Of a stretch of DNA of 64,000 nucleotides, positions 1 through 9,372 are shown piece by piece. The DNA is taken from positions 124,001 to 188,000 of the forward strand of contig NZ_SWKP01000007.1 in NCBI RefSeq assembly GCF_005871165.1, written 5' to 3'. The notes under the pieces were generated by a model, which saw nothing but the letters and a program-made list of their open reading frames with translations, was not told the origin of the DNA and did not search any database. Every line of letters begins with the position of its first letter. Position 1 is the first letter of the stretch. The stretch is from Maricaulis alexandrii (GTDB lineage: Bacteria; Pseudomonadota; Alphaproteobacteria; Caulobacterales; Maricaulaceae). The position numbers were made by a program, and so were the translations under genes.

Positions 1-2
1 AG

Positions 3-1379
3 CCCGGAACCACTGCCCCGGCGGCAACCGGCCCGATGACGGCCCCGGTCCAGGCCAGTGGCGACTCAGCCGCCACGACCCCGTCCGGCCCGGCCATCAC
101 AGGAAACAGCACGGGTACAGCCCCGGTCACGGGCCAAGCCACAACTGACGCTGCCCAGCTGTCCGCCCAGACCGGTCAGGCTGGCGCCACGTCCGACGCC
201 GCGACGACGACAGACAATCCGGCTGCCAAGACGGCCCAATTGCCCGGACACGCCGCCCCCGCTGCCCAATCGGCCACCCAGGACAATGCCAAGGCCGGGA
301 TCAAGTCGAGCGTTCTGGCCAAGCTTCCCACCCAGGCCCGCCCGGCCCAATCCAACCTGCCCCAGCCGACCAGCCTGGCCCCGACGCCGGCCGTGCCGAA
401 CGGGCAGGGAAACCCGGTTGTCACCGGATCACCGGCCCAGCCGCAATCCGTGGCCCAGGCCCAGGCCCTCAATGGCGCTCAAACCTCTGTCACCGCCGCC
501 AGCCAATTGCCGGCTGAGGCCCAGGGCCTGAAAGCGTCCGCCGGTCTGAAAGAGAGCTCCGAGACGCGAGCCATCCTGCAGCCGCGCGGGGCCTCCGCCC
601 TCGCCGCCGGCCAGTCGAGCAGCGCGTCACAAACCAATGCGTCTGCGGTCACAGCGACCGCAACCGCCAAACCGGACACCACGGCCGCCGTGCCCACCAC
701 CACGTCGCCCGGTGCTGAACCGGCCCTGCCGATCCAGCGCGAATTGCCCGCCGGCTTCCAGCCTGCGACCGCACAGCCCGGCGTCGCACCGACCGCCGGT
801 CTGGAGACGGCACCGCTCCTCTCGGGCGGCGAAACCAATGATGGCTCTGCCACGGCGGATATCGATCTGCAGGCCGGCCGCATGCTGGATGCCCGTGTCG
901 CTGGTGACCGCAACGGCGCCCATCTGCCGCGCTTTGCCGCCCACACGACCCAGACCCTGGCCGGGCAGATCACCCGCCAGTTCAACCAGGGCAATCGCGT
1001 CTTTGACATCCGTCTGGACCCGGCCGAACTCGGCAAGGTCGATGTGCGTCTCGAGATGCGGGCCGACAATCGTGTCCACGCAGTACTCACGGCTGAACGC
1101 CCCGACACGCTCATGGAATTGCAGCGCAATGCCCGTGAACTCGAGCGCGCCCTCAATGAGGCGGGCCTCGAGCTGGGCGAAGACGGGCTCGACTTCCAGA
1201 TGCAGGAAGACGGCCAGTCCGCTGCCGAGAATTCTGCCGACGAGTCCGGCGCCTCCATCCCGGTCTTCACCGAGAGCGAGACCGACGAGCTTTCCAGTGT
1301 CGCCATCGAGGCTGACGCCCCCCGTTCCACCTATGGCTTCCTGCTGTCGCGCCGTGAAGGCGTGGATGTGCGGGTCTAG
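3..1379 (+). CDS. fliK: Flagellar hook-length control protein FliK (5' end missing)
   Basis: FliK measures hook length and switches export specificity during flagellar assembly. The frame is open to the left edge with no stop, so the true start lies outside the window; the ATG at 36 is only the first internal Met. The visible N-terminal two thirds is low-complexity, rich in Ala, Pro, Thr and Gln, as usual for this ruler protein. The last ~150 residues carry the conserved Flg_hook domain (around positions 965-1200, with the pattern FDIRLDPAELGKVDVRLE). It lies 11 bp upstream of flgD, so the two are probably co-transcribed. The C-terminal domain makes the call firm. Confidence 0.9.
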   Translation, partial: PGTTAPAATGPMTAPVQASGDSAATTPSGPAITGNSTGTAPVTGQATTDAAQLSAQTGQAGATSDAATTTDNPAAKTAQLPGHAAPAAQSATQDNAKAGIKSSVLAKLPTQARPAQSNLPQPTSLAPTPAVPNGQGNPVVTGSPAQPQSVAQAQALNGAQTSVTAASQLPAEAQGLKASAGLKESSETRAILQPRGASALAAGQSSSASQTNASAVTATATAKPDTTAAVPTTTSPGAEPALPIQRELPAGFQPATAQPGVAPTAGLETAPLLSGGETNDGSATADIDLQAGRMLDARVAGDRNGAHLPRFAAHTTQTLAGQITRQFNQGNRVFDIRLDPAELGKVDVRLEMRADNRVHAVLTAERPDTLMELQRNARELERALNEAGLELGEDGLDFQMQEDGQSAAENSADESGASIPVFTESETDELSSVAIEADAPRSTYGFLLSRREGVDVRV

Positions 1380-1390
1380 GAGCACACCAG

Positions 1391-2080
1391 ATGACCGAGA
1401 TTTCCTCCATTGGAGCTACCAGCCCGGCCCTCGCGAATTCGCAGACCGGACTGGCCGACAATTTCGAGATGTTCCTGACCCTGCTCACCGAGCAGATGAA
1501 AAACCAGGATCCGCTCAACCCGCTCGACTCCACCCAGTTCGTGAACCAGCTGGTGGATTTCTCCAGCGTGGAACAGCAGATCGCCCAGAACCAGAATCTG
1601 GAAAGCCTTTTGCTGCTGCAATCGGCCGCCGCCCAAGCCGACTCAGTGAGCTATATCGGCCGCGTCGCGACCGCGCTGACGCCGGATGCCGTGCTGCAGG
1701 ACAGCCAGGCCGAGTGGGAATACACCCTGCCGTCCGATGCCGCCGAAGTGACGCTCCTGATCAAGGATGGCGAACAGATTGTCGCCCGCGCCGAAGGCGA
1801 GACCACGACGGGCAATCACACCTTCAACTGGGATGGACTCAGCGACTCCGGCTCGCAGCTGGATGACGGTATCTATACCCTTGAAATTATTGCCGAGGAT
1901 GCCGAGGGCGAAGCCCTGCAAACCTCGATCCGGGCCGCGGCGCGCGTCACCGGAGTGGACATGTCCGGCAATGAAGTCAGCGTCCAGATGGGTTCGATCA
2001 GCGTTCCGCTGTCCTCCATCCTGTCTGTGCGCGAAGCCCCCAGCACGGCTCAACCCCCGACGGAAGACGCCACCAGCTGA
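1391..2080 (+). CDS. flgD: Flagellar hook capping protein FlgD
   Basis: FlgD caps the growing hook and promotes FlgE polymerisation outside the cell. The 229-residue product has the conserved N-terminal segment with FLTLLTEQMKNQDPLNPLD and QFVNQLVDFSSVEQQ (about residues 28-65), followed by an FlgD Ig-like/tudor region (NHTFNWDGLSDSG). Length is normal for the family. It sits between fliK and flgE, the standard hook-gene order. A 101 bp gap separates it from flgE. Confidence 0.95.
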   Translation: MTEISSIGATSPALANSQTGLADNFEMFLTLLTEQMKNQDPLNPLDSTQFVNQLVDFSSVEQQIAQNQNLESLLLLQSAAAQADSVSYIGRVATALTPDAVLQDSQAEWEYTLPSDAAEVTLLIKDGEQIVARAEGETTTGNHTFNWDGLSDSGSQLDDGIYTLEIIAEDAEGEALQTSIRAAARVTGVDMSGNEVSVQMGSISVPLSSILSVREAPSTAQPPTEDATS

Positions 2081-2181
2081 CACCCAGGCCCGCCGGCCTG
2101 ACCGATCTGCCAGAAGACGGATCGTGAACCACAACCAGCAGAAAGCTCCGACAAGAACCAAAATCGCAAGGAGCATGCATA

Positions 2182-3570
2182 ATGAGCATCAATTCCGCGC
2201 TTTTGGCCGGCGCCTCCGGCCTGATTTCGAACTCGAGCGCCCTGGCTGCGATCTCGGACAATATCGCGAACGTGAACACGGTCGGCTACAAGCGGGCCAA
2301 TTCCGTCTTCACGCCGCTTTATGATGCCGGCGGCAGCACCTCGACGCGCTATTCCGCGGCCGGTGTCCGTTCCGTCGCCCGCCTCGCCATCGGCGAAAGC
2401 GGCCTGCTGACGGCCGGCACGTCCACCACCGACCTGGCCATTTCCGGCCGTGGTTTCTTCGTGGTCCGCGACACGCCGACCGCTGGCACCAATGACCCGG
2501 TGGCCTTCACCCGCGCCGGCCGCTTCACGGCCGATGATGAAGGCTTCCTGCGCAATGATGCCGGCATGTACCTGTCGGGCTGGCCGGTGGCCGCCGACGG
2601 CACGGTCCCGCAGAACCCGTCGGACCTGAACACGCTGGAAACGATCAACCTGTCCTCCATCGGCGGGGCGGCGGAAGCCACCACCACGATGACGATCAAT
2701 GCCAACCTGCAGTCCAGCCAGACCGTGTCTGCGGCCGAAGCCACCTATGCGGCCGGCACCTCGGCCAACAATATGGCTTCGGGCAATGTAACGCCGGACT
2801 TCCAGCGCTCCGTGCCCTTCTATGACAGTGTCGGTGGCGTTCGTTCGCTCACCATCTCGCTGCTCAAGAGCTCCACGCCAAACCAATGGCATGCGGAAAT
2901 CCACATGGTGCCGCCAGGCGATATCGCCACGGGCGCCGGCCTGGTCGATGGCCAGATGGCGACCGGTACCGTCGCATTCGACGCCCAGGGCCGCCTGGAC
3001 ACGACCAACACAACCCTGCCGACCTCGCTGGACTTCCTGTCCTCGACGAATACGGCCGCGCTGGGTGCCAACCAGTTCCAGTGGGCTGCCGCGACGGGTG
3101 TCGATGCCCAGTCCGTCGAGCTGGACTTCGGCTCGCCGAACGCACCGGGCGGTTTCACCCAGTATGACAGCCCGTCTGCCCTGCTCTCCACGAATGTGAA
3201 CGGCTCGGCCTTTGGCAACTTCGCCAGCGTTGACGTGGACGAGGACGGCTTCGTCTTCGCCAAGTTCACCAACGGCATTGTCCGCAAGATCTACCAGGTG
3301 CCGGTGGCGACCTTCGTCAATCCTGATGGCCTGGAAGCCCAATCGGGCGGTACCTTCACGGTGACGCCGGAATCGGGCGCCTACACGCTCTCGCCTCCGG
3401 GCCTGGGCACGGCCGGCAATATCGCCGCTTCGACGCTGGAAAGCTCCAATGTCGACCTGGCGACCGAGTTCACCAGCCTGATCACGACGCAGCGGGCCTA
3501 CTCCGCCTCGTCCAAGATCATCACCACGGCTGATGAAATGCTCGACGAAGCCATCCGGATGAAGCGCTAA
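2182..3570 (+). CDS. flgE: Flagellar hook protein FlgE
   Basis: FlgE is the structural subunit of the hook, the universal joint between basal body and filament. The 462-residue product has the rod/hook N-terminal signature (SALAAISDNIANVNTVGYKR, residues ~19-38). The matching C-terminal helix (TEFTSLITTQRAYSASSKII) precedes the stop. The middle is a variable FlgE domain. An AAGGAG ribosome-binding site lies ~8 bp upstream of the ATG. A strong intrinsic terminator follows the stop, ending the fliK-flgD-flgE unit. Confidence 0.96.
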   Translation: MSINSALLAGASGLISNSSALAAISDNIANVNTVGYKRANSVFTPLYDAGGSTSTRYSAAGVRSVARLAIGESGLLTAGTSTTDLAISGRGFFVVRDTPTAGTNDPVAFTRAGRFTADDEGFLRNDAGMYLSGWPVAADGTVPQNPSDLNTLETINLSSIGGAAEATTTMTINANLQSSQTVSAAEATYAAGTSANNMASGNVTPDFQRSVPFYDSVGGVRSLTISLLKSSTPNQWHAEIHMVPPGDIATGAGLVDGQMATGTVAFDAQGRLDTTNTTLPTSLDFLSSTNTAALGANQFQWAAATGVDAQSVELDFGSPNAPGGFTQYDSPSALLSTNVNGSAFGNFASVDVDEDGFVFAKFTNGIVRKIYQVPVATFVNPDGLEAQSGGTFTVTPESGAYTLSPPGLGTAGNIAASTLESSNVDLATEFTSLITTQRAYSASSKIITTADEMLDEAIRMKR

Positions 3571-3595
3571 CATCACCCACGCTGATCCGTAATCT

Positions 3596-3626
3596 GGGCC
3601 CTGCCTCTGGCGGGGCCCATTTTTTA
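3596..3626 (+). terminator. Intrinsic terminator after flgE
   Basis: A 10-bp stem (GGGCCCTGCC / GGCGGGGCCC, one G-T pair) with a TCT loop is followed by six T. It ends the hook operon before sciP. Confidence 0.9.
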
Positions 3627-3668
3627 TGACTGCGGTCTGACCCCCACGTGTCGAATTCGCGGCAAATT

Positions 3669-3720
3669 TTAAGGCTGTGTTTAAACTTAAATTTACCCAG
3701 CGGTTTAGGTGGATGTTAAA
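3669..3720 (+). promoter_or_regulatory. TTAA-rich region upstream of sciP, candidate CtrA sites
   Basis: Four TTAA-type half sites occur within 52 bp: TTAA at 3669, 3681, 3687 and 3716. The pair TTAG-N7-TTAA (3705-3719) differs by one base from the CtrA core TTAA-N7-TTAA. TTAA at 3669 and 3681 are spaced by 8 rather than 7. In Caulobacter sciP is a CtrA target, so a CtrA-controlled promoter here is plausible, but none of these is a perfect box. Confidence 0.45.
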
Positions 3721-3769
3721 GCCCGGTGTGTAGGGTCACCCTACAAACAAAAAACACGGGGACACGGAC

Positions 3770-4042
3770 ATGCAGCCGCGCCTTAAAAAAGAAAATTATG
3801 TCATTGGACCGGATGGTAGCCCTCTGACCCTTGCGGATCTTCCGCGCCAAGACACCCAACGCTGGGTGGTTCGGCGCAAGGCGGAAGTCGTCGCAGCGGT
3901 TCGGGGCGGATTGCTTTCTCTTGAAGATGCCTGTGCTCGATACTCGCTGACCGTCGAGGAATTCCTCGGTTGGCAACGCTCGATCGACCGCCATGGTCTG
4001 GCCGGTCTGCGCACCACGCGCCTTCAGCAATATCGCGGCTAA
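3770..4042 (+). CDS. sciP: SciP, small CtrA inhibitory protein (DUF1153)
   Basis: The 90-residue product matches the DUF1153/SciP family: basic N-terminus, then a helix-turn-helix region with LADLPRQDTQRWVVRRKAEV and LSLEDACARYSLTVEEFLGW. In Caulobacter SciP accumulates in G1 and blocks CtrA-dependent transcription, restricting flagellar gene timing. Its position between flgE and fliF is the Caulobacter arrangement. The start is an ATG preceded by a GGGGACACGG stretch. A hairpin follows at 4126-4155. Confidence 0.93.
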   Translation: MQPRLKKENYVIGPDGSPLTLADLPRQDTQRWVVRRKAEVVAAVRGGLLSLEDACARYSLTVEEFLGWQRSIDRHGLAGLRTTRLQQYRG

Positions 4043-4125
4043 AACCGCACTGATTCGCTGAAAAGCGGAGCTGGCCCTGCCCCCGGGCTGAATCCGCTTG
4101 GGAACCACCACCCCTATGCATACAG

Positions 4126-4155
4126 GCGTCCCGCCGGGTTTTTCCGGCGGGATGC
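4126..4155 (+). terminator. Hairpin between sciP and fliF
   Basis: A 12-bp stem with one G-T pair (GCGTCCCGCCGG / CCGGCGGGATGC) closes on a GTTTTT loop. The downstream T-run is weak (ATTTC), so termination is likely but may be partial. It lies between the sciP stop and the fliF promoter region. Confidence 0.6.
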
Positions 4156-4173
4156 ATTTCGTATTCGGCGGCA

Positions 4174-4189
4174 TTAAAGTCTCGTTTAC
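4174..4189 (+). promoter_or_regulatory. CtrA-type box upstream of fliF
   Basis: The sequence reads TTAA-N7-TTTAC and lies 68 bp before the fliF start. It matches eight of the nine specified bases of the CtrA consensus TTAA-N7-TTAAC. fliF operon promoters are classical CtrA (class II) targets in Caulobacter. Three GANTC sites (4052, 4090, 4249) flank the box. Confidence 0.7.
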
Positions 4190-4256
4190 GACACAGGTAG
4201 GAAAATTCTGCCCAGTGCTTCGCTGATGGAGCACGAACAAGCAGGCAGGATTCCTC

Positions 4257-5894
4257 GTGAACGCGATACTCGAACAATTCAGAGCTTTCGGTGCCGGCCG
4301 TCTGACAGCGATCTTCGGTCTGGCTGTCGGCGTCGCCGCCGCGCTCGTGTATTTTTCCGGTGCCGTCAGCGGTGGCAGCCAGGCGCTGCTGTATTCCGGC
4401 CTCGACCCGGCTGAAGCGGCCTCCACGTCGGAAGTGCTGGACCAGGCCAATATTTCCTATGAAATCCGCGAAGGCGGCACCGCCATCTATGTCGACCGTG
4501 AGCAGGTCGACGAAGCCCGTGTGCGCCTCGCCTCTTCCGGCCCGCTGAACGGTGCCTCCGTCGGCTATGAAATCTTCGACCGCCAGGACAGTTTCGGACA
4601 GACCTCCTTCGTCCAGAACATCAATGCCAAGCGCGCCCTGGAAGGCGAGCTGGCCCGCACCATCCAGTCCCTGGCCTTCGTCAATTCGGCCCGGGTCCAC
4701 CTGAACCTGCCGGAACGCCGCCTGTTCACGCGCGACCAACAGGATCCGACCGCAGCCGTCACGATCTCCTCCGGCCAGCGCCTGAACAGCGAACAGGTTC
4801 GTGTGATCCGCAATATCGTCGCCTCCGGCGCCGGCCTCGAGCCGGGCAATATCTCCCTGTCCGATGACCGCGGCCGCGTCCTGGCCAATGCCATGGAAGA
4901 CGGTGCCGCCGGTACCGCCTATATGGATGAGCGCCGTGCCGAGATCGAAACCGCCATGCGCCAGAACATCCTGGACATCGTGGAAGGCGTTGTCGGACCG
5001 GGCGCGGCCCGCGTCCAGGTGACCGCAGACCTGAACCGCCAGAGCGTCACCCAAAGCTCCGAGACTTTCGATCCGGAAGGCTCCGTCCTGCTGTCGCGCG
5101 AACGCTCGGAAGACATCTCCAACGACCAGGACGGCAATCGCAACCGTGTTTCCGCGTCCGAGAACCTGCCCGACGCCGCCGGCGAAGCCGGCAATGAGGG
5201 CCCGTCCAGCGTGTCGACCCGCGAGACCTCCTCGGAAACCGTCAATTATCGCCTGTCCTCCACCACGCGGACCGAAGTGATCGAAGCCGGTGCCGTCGAG
5301 CGCCTGTCCGTGGCCGTCGCCGTCGACGGGATTGTCGACCTGCAGGAAGACGGTTCCACAGTCTGGCGTGAACGTCCGCAGGCCCAGATCGATCAGATCG
5401 AGGCCCTGGTCCGGTCCGCCATGGGCTATGCCGAGAGCCGCGGCGACAGCCTGACCGTCCGCCAGATCGAGTTCGCCCGCGCCGATCCGCTGCTGGGCAC
5501 GCCGGCCACAAGCGGCTTCTCCTTTTCCAAGAATGACCTGATGCGCGTGGCCGAGATCATCGTCCTGTTCGTCACGGCCCTGCTGATCATCTTCCTGGTG
5601 GCCCGTCCGCTGGTGAAAGGTGCCAGTGGCGCGCCGATGCCGCAGGGCCTGGCCCTGGCGGGCGCCGGCGCCGGTGCCCAGCCGGCCGTCGCCGCGGCCC
5701 CACCTCCGGCCGCCCTGCCCGCCGGTGGCGGCGCCGCAGGTGCGCTGCCCGCCGTCGACCAGAACGACTCCATCGATATCGAGAAGATCGACGGTCAGGT
5801 GAAAGCTTCGTCGCTGAAGAAGGTCGCCAACATTGTGGAATCCCACCCGGAGGAATCGATCTCTATCCTCCGCTCCTGGCTGCATGAAGGGTGA
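4257..5894 (+). CDS. fliF: Flagellar MS-ring protein FliF
   Basis: FliF forms the MS ring, the inner-membrane base of the flagellar motor and export gate housing. The 545-residue product has an N-terminal membrane segment (~residues 16-38), YscJ/FliF-type periplasmic domains, a second membrane segment near residues 427-448, and a cytoplasmic tail ending in the FliG-binding region (SLKKVANIVESHPEESISILRSWL). An Ala/Pro-rich linker follows the second membrane segment. The start is a GTG with a weak AGGA upstream. It heads the fliF-fliG-fliH-fliN-flbD-flhA operon. Confidence 0.96.
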   Translation: MNAILEQFRAFGAGRLTAIFGLAVGVAAALVYFSGAVSGGSQALLYSGLDPAEAASTSEVLDQANISYEIREGGTAIYVDREQVDEARVRLASSGPLNGASVGYEIFDRQDSFGQTSFVQNINAKRALEGELARTIQSLAFVNSARVHLNLPERRLFTRDQQDPTAAVTISSGQRLNSEQVRVIRNIVASGAGLEPGNISLSDDRGRVLANAMEDGAAGTAYMDERRAEIETAMRQNILDIVEGVVGPGAARVQVTADLNRQSVTQSSETFDPEGSVLLSRERSEDISNDQDGNRNRVSASENLPDAAGEAGNEGPSSVSTRETSSETVNYRLSSTTRTEVIEAGAVERLSVAVAVDGIVDLQEDGSTVWRERPQAQIDQIEALVRSAMGYAESRGDSLTVRQIEFARADPLLGTPATSGFSFSKNDLMRVAEIIVLFVTALLIIFLVARPLVKGASGAPMPQGLALAGAGAGAQPAVAAAPPPAALPAGGGAAGALPAVDQNDSIDIEKIDGQVKASSLKKVANIVESHPEESISILRSWLHEG

Positions 5895-5902
5895 TGTGAG
5901 AC

Positions 5903-6925
5903 ATGGCTGAGAAACGCGCCATCGACGATCCTGCCCGCCTGTCCGGCCCCGAAAAGGCCGCCGTGATGCTGCTCGCCCTCGGTGATGAGGGTGAATCGCT
6001 CTGGCAGCAGCTGGACGAGGAGGAAATCCGCGAGGTTTCCCAGGCGATGTCCAATCTCGGCACGGTATCGTCCTCTGCCGTGGAGCGTCTGATCGTCGAC
6101 TTTGTCGGGCAGATGTCCTCCACGGGCTCGCTGATGGGCTCGTTCGAGGCCACCCAGCGCCTGCTGACCTCCTTCCTGCCGGGCGACAAGGTCGAATCGA
6201 TCATGGAAGAACTGCGTGGTCCGGCCGGCCGGACCATGTGGGACAAGCTGGGCAATGTGAACGAGGTCGTCCTCGCCAACTATCTGAAGAATGAATACCC
6301 GCAGACCGTGGCCGTGGTCCTGTCCAAGGTGAAGTCCGAGCACGCCTCGCGCGTTCTCGCCGCCCTGCCGGAAGACTTCGCCCTGGAAGTGGTGACCCGC
6401 ATGCTGCGCATGGAGCCGGTCCAGCGCGAGATTCTCGACCGGATCGAAGAAACGCTGCGCACCGAATTCATGTCGAACCTGGCCCGCACCTCCAAGCATG
6501 ACAGCCACGAGATGATGGCCTCGATCTTCAACAATTTCGACCGCCAGACGGAAAACCGTTTCCTGGCAGCCCTGGAAGAGCGCAATCGCGAGAGCGCGGA
6601 GAAGATCCGCTCGCTCATGTTCGTCTTCGAAGACCTGTCCAAGCTGGATCCGGGCGGCATCCAGACGCTGATGCGCGCCATCGACAAGGACCAGATGGCC
6701 CTGGCGCTGAAGGGGGCCTCCGACAGCCTGCGCGACCTGTTCTTCTCCAACATGTCCGAACGCGCCGCCAAGATCATGCGCGAGGACATGAATGCGATGG
6801 GGCCGGTGCGCCTCAAGGACGTCGACCAGTCCCAGCAGGCCATTGTTTCCGTGGCCAAGGACCTGGCTGCCAAGGGCGAGATCATGCTCGCCGACGGCGG
6901 CGCCGACGACGAACTGATTTACTAG
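5903..6925 (+). CDS. fliG: Flagellar motor switch protein FliG
   Basis: FliG couples the MS ring to the C ring and receives torque from the stator. The 340-residue product has the armadillo-like domains, with [12 protein letters not shown] in place of the usual EHPQ motif (~residues 131-142). The C-terminal charged torque helix region is present ([19 protein letters not shown]). It starts 8 bp after fliF. Length and order are normal. Confidence 0.96.
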   Translation: MAEKRAIDDPARLSGPEKAAVMLLALGDEGESLWQQLDEEEIREVSQAMSNLGTVSSSAVERLIVDFVGQMSSTGSLMGSFEATQRLLTSFLPGDKVESIMEELRGPAGRTMWDKLGNVNEVVLANYLKNEYPQTVAVVLSKVKSEHASRVLAALPEDFALEVVTRMLRMEPVQREILDRIEETLRTEFMSNLARTSKHDSHEMMASIFNNFDRQTENRFLAALEERNRESAEKIRSLMFVFEDLSKLDPGGIQTLMRAIDKDQMALALKGASDSLRDLFFSNMSERAAKIMREDMNAMGPVRLKDVDQSQQAIVSVAKDLAAKGEIMLADGGADDELIY

Positions 6926-6940
6926 GGATTGGACGAACCG

Positions 6941-7588
6941 ATGACACCGACGAAATTCGATTTCGATACCGAGTTCGACCATAACGGCGAAATCCTGCGG
7001 GAAGGCGAGAGCTACAAGCGCTTCTTCACCCAGGACGATGTCGACGCCGCCCGCATGTGGGGCGTCGAGGAAGGCCGCGAAATGGAGGAAGGCCGCTGCG
7101 CGGAAAACCTCCAGGCCATCGCCTCCCAGATGCAGCTCATACTGGCCCGGCTGGCGCACGAGTCCGATGCCCTGCGACAGGAATCCGCGAGTCTGGCCAT
7201 CGCAGCCGCCCGCAAGATCGCCGGTCACGCACTCAACCAGTATCCGCTCGACACGATCGAGGAATTGGCGCGCGAAGCCGTGCAGGACCTGCGCAATGAA
7301 CCCCGCCTGTCCGTGCGCTGCGCGCCGGACCTGGTGGAATCCCTGTCGGAGCGTCTGGAACAGACCGCCCGCCAGGCCGGTTTCGACGGCGCCATCATGG
7401 TGCGCGGCGAAGACGGCATGCGCAGCGCCGATGTCCGCCTGGAATGGGGCGCCGGCGCGATCCAGCGCAGCACTGAGGAAATCGATCAACGCCTGAATGA
7501 TGTGGTGGCCCGCTGGCTGGACTCCACACCGGACGACGACAGCCAGGACAGCGCCCCGGGACATGAGTCCGGCGCATCTGCTGCTTAA
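6941..7588 (+). CDS. fliH: Flagellar assembly protein FliH (FlbE-type)
   Basis: FliH regulates the FliI ATPase at the export apparatus; the Caulobacter homologue at this position is FlbE. The product is 215 residues and acidic at both ends, with a helical middle (ALRQESASLAIAAARKIAGH) and a FliH-type C-terminal fold. An in-frame TTG four codons upstream (6929) is also possible. The ATG at 6941 is preferred because GGACG lies five bases before it and TTG is rare. The gene follows fliG immediately. Sequence conservation is low in this family, so context carries part of the call. Confidence 0.8.
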   Translation: MTPTKFDFDTEFDHNGEILREGESYKRFFTQDDVDAARMWGVEEGREMEEGRCAENLQAIASQMQLILARLAHESDALRQESASLAIAAARKIAGHALNQYPLDTIEELAREAVQDLRNEPRLSVRCAPDLVESLSERLEQTARQAGFDGAIMVRGEDGMRSADVRLEWGAGAIQRSTEEIDQRLNDVVARWLDSTPDDDSQDSAPGHESGASAA

Positions 7589-7600
7589 GGGAGGCCTTTC

Positions 7601-7966
7601 ATGGCTGACGAAAACAATTTCGACCTGCCGGATCTCGGCAATGAAGGCGGCGAGCAGGTTCCTGTGACCCAGGCGCCGGCGCGTGGCGATTCCATGCTCG
7701 AGGAAGAAGAGAAGGCCGCCGCCGATCTGGCACCGGTTTTCGATGTTCCGGTCAATATCTCGGCCGTTCTGGGCAAGGCCCATATCGACGTGAATTCGCT
7801 GCTGAAACTGACCTCCGGCTCGGTCGTCGAGCTGGACCGGAAAATCGGCGAAGCCATCGACATCTACGTCAATAACCGCCTGGTGGCCCGCGGCGAAGTC
7901 GTCGTCGTGGAAGACCGGCTGGGCGTGACCATGACGGAAATCATCAAGGACGGGGACTCGGCCTGA
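7601..7966 (+). CDS. fliN: Flagellar motor switch protein FliN
   Basis: FliN builds the lower C ring with FliM and binds CheY-P. The 121-residue product has a variable N-terminus and a C-terminal SpoA domain (VPVNISAVLGKAHIDVNSLL through VTMTEIIKDGD, residues ~48-119). A GGGAGG ribosome-binding site lies before the ATG. It is in the fliF operon, 12 bp after fliH. No fliM is present in the window. Confidence 0.95.
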   Translation: MADENNFDLPDLGNEGGEQVPVTQAPARGDSMLEEEEKAAADLAPVFDVPVNISAVLGKAHIDVNSLLKLTSGSVVELDRKIGEAIDIYVNNRLVARGEVVVVEDRLGVTMTEIIKDGDSA

Positions 7967-7992
7967 GTGCCGGGTAAGGACGGAGCAAAACC

Positions 7993-9360
7993 ATGAGAAT
8001 TCTGATTGTAGGCACCTTGGGCGGACAGCTTCATACCGCCACCAAGATCGCCCTGGACCGCGGAGCGAAAGTCTCCCAGGTCGACACGATCGAACAAGCC
8101 ACAGCGCATTTGCGGGCCGGCCGGGGCGCCGACCTGCTCATGGTGGACCTGCATCTGGACGTCCAGTCCCTGATCGCGGCCAATGAGGCCGAGCGGATCT
8201 CGGTTCCGGTTGTGGCCTGCGGCGTCAATGTGCGCCCGGAAGCGGCGGCTGCGGCCATCCGCGCCGGCGCCAAGGAATTCATCCCGATGCCGCCGGATGC
8301 CGACCTGATCGCCGCCGTCCTGGAAGCGATCGCCGACGACGAACGCCCGATGATTGCCCGCGACCCGTCCATGCAGGCAGTCATCGAGCTGGCTGACCGC
8401 ATCTCCGCTTCCGATGCTTCCGTCCTGATCACCGGTGAAAGCGGCTCCGGTAAGGAAGTGATGGCGCGCTACGTCCACTCCAAGTCCAAGCGCGCGGCGG
8501 CTCCCTTCGTCTCCGTCAACTGTGCGGCCATCCCGGAAAACCTGCTGGAATCCGAACTCTTCGGTCACGAGAAGGGCGCCTTCACCGGCGCTGTGGCCCG
8601 CCGGGTCGGTAAGTTCGAAGAGGCCGATGGCGGCACGCTGCTGCTCGACGAAATCTCCGAGATGGATATCCGCCTGCAGGCCAAGCTGCTGCGCGCCATC
8701 CAGGAACGCGAGATCGACCGCGTCGGTGGCACCAAGCCGGTCAAGGTCAATATCCGCATCCTGGCGACGTCGAACCGTGACCTGCGCAAGGCGGTCGCCG
8801 AAGGCATTTTCCGCGAAGACCTGCTGTTCCGCCTGAATGTCGTGAACCTGGCCCTGCCGCCCCTTCGCGAACGTCCGGCCGACATCCTTGCCCTGTCCGA
8901 GCACTTCGCCAAGAAATACGCCGCGGCCAACGGCATCGAAGATCGCCCGATTTCCGATGCTGCCCGCACCCAGCTGCTGGCCCGCGAATGGACCGGCAAT
9001 GTGCGGGAACTGGAAAACGCCATGCACCGCGCCGTGCTGCTGGCTTCCGGCCGCGAGATCACGCCGGATGCGATCCGCATGCCGGACGGTTCGGCCTTCA
9101 CGGGCTCGGGCAATTCCATCGCCCGCCAGGCGGCCGACGCCGCCCAGACGGTCCAGGCCGACATGATCGGCCGCACCGTGGCGGAAGTGGAACAGGACCT
9201 GATCCTGAACACGCTGGACCATTGCCTGGGCAACCGGACCCATGCCGCGAACATTCTCGGCATCTCGATCCGCACCCTGCGCAACAAGCTGAAACTGTAC
9301 TCGGATCAGGGCGTGGACATCCCCGCCCCGAACCAGACCGCTGGCGTCAACGTAGCCTGA
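7993..9360 (+). CDS. flbD: FlbD, sigma-54-dependent flagellar transcription regulator
   Basis: FlbD activates late (sigma-54) flagellar genes and represses the early fliF promoter in Caulobacter. The 455-residue product has a divergent receiver domain (1-115) that lacks the usual N-terminal acidic pair but keeps an Asp in LLMVDLHLD. The AAA+ domain (~125-355) has Walker A GESGSGKE and the sigma-54 contact loop GAFTGA. A C-terminal Fis-type helix-turn-helix (RTHAANILGISIRTLRNKL) completes it. The degenerate receiver fits the family and suggests control by a partner (FliX in Caulobacter) rather than by simple phosphorylation. Confidence 0.93.
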   Translation: MRILIVGTLGGQLHTATKIALDRGAKVSQVDTIEQATAHLRAGRGADLLMVDLHLDVQSLIAANEAERISVPVVACGVNVRPEAAAAAIRAGAKEFIPMPPDADLIAAVLEAIADDERPMIARDPSMQAVIELADRISASDASVLITGESGSGKEVMARYVHSKSKRAAAPFVSVNCAAIPENLLESELFGHEKGAFTGAVARRVGKFEEADGGTLLLDEISEMDIRLQAKLLRAIQEREIDRVGGTKPVKVNIRILATSNRDLRKAVAEGIFREDLLFRLNVVNLALPPLRERPADILALSEHFAKKYAAANGIEDRPISDAARTQLLAREWTGNVRELENAMHRAVLLASGREITPDAIRMPDGSAFTGSGNSIARQAADAAQTVQADMIGRTVAEVEQDLILNTLDHCLGNRTHAANILGISIRTLRNKLKLYSDQGVDIPAPNQTAGVNVA

Positions 9361-9372
9361 TAGGACCCGAAC

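Noticed and set aside
2081-2181. Search for a sigma-54 promoter (TGGCAC-N5-TTGC) upstream of flgE and other late flagellar genes
   Set aside because: No acceptable match seen here or in the other flagellar intergenic regions of the window.
6929-6940. TTG start four codons upstream for fliH
   Set aside because: It lies four bases after the fliG stop with its SD overlapping that stop; ATG 6941 has a better-placed GGACG.
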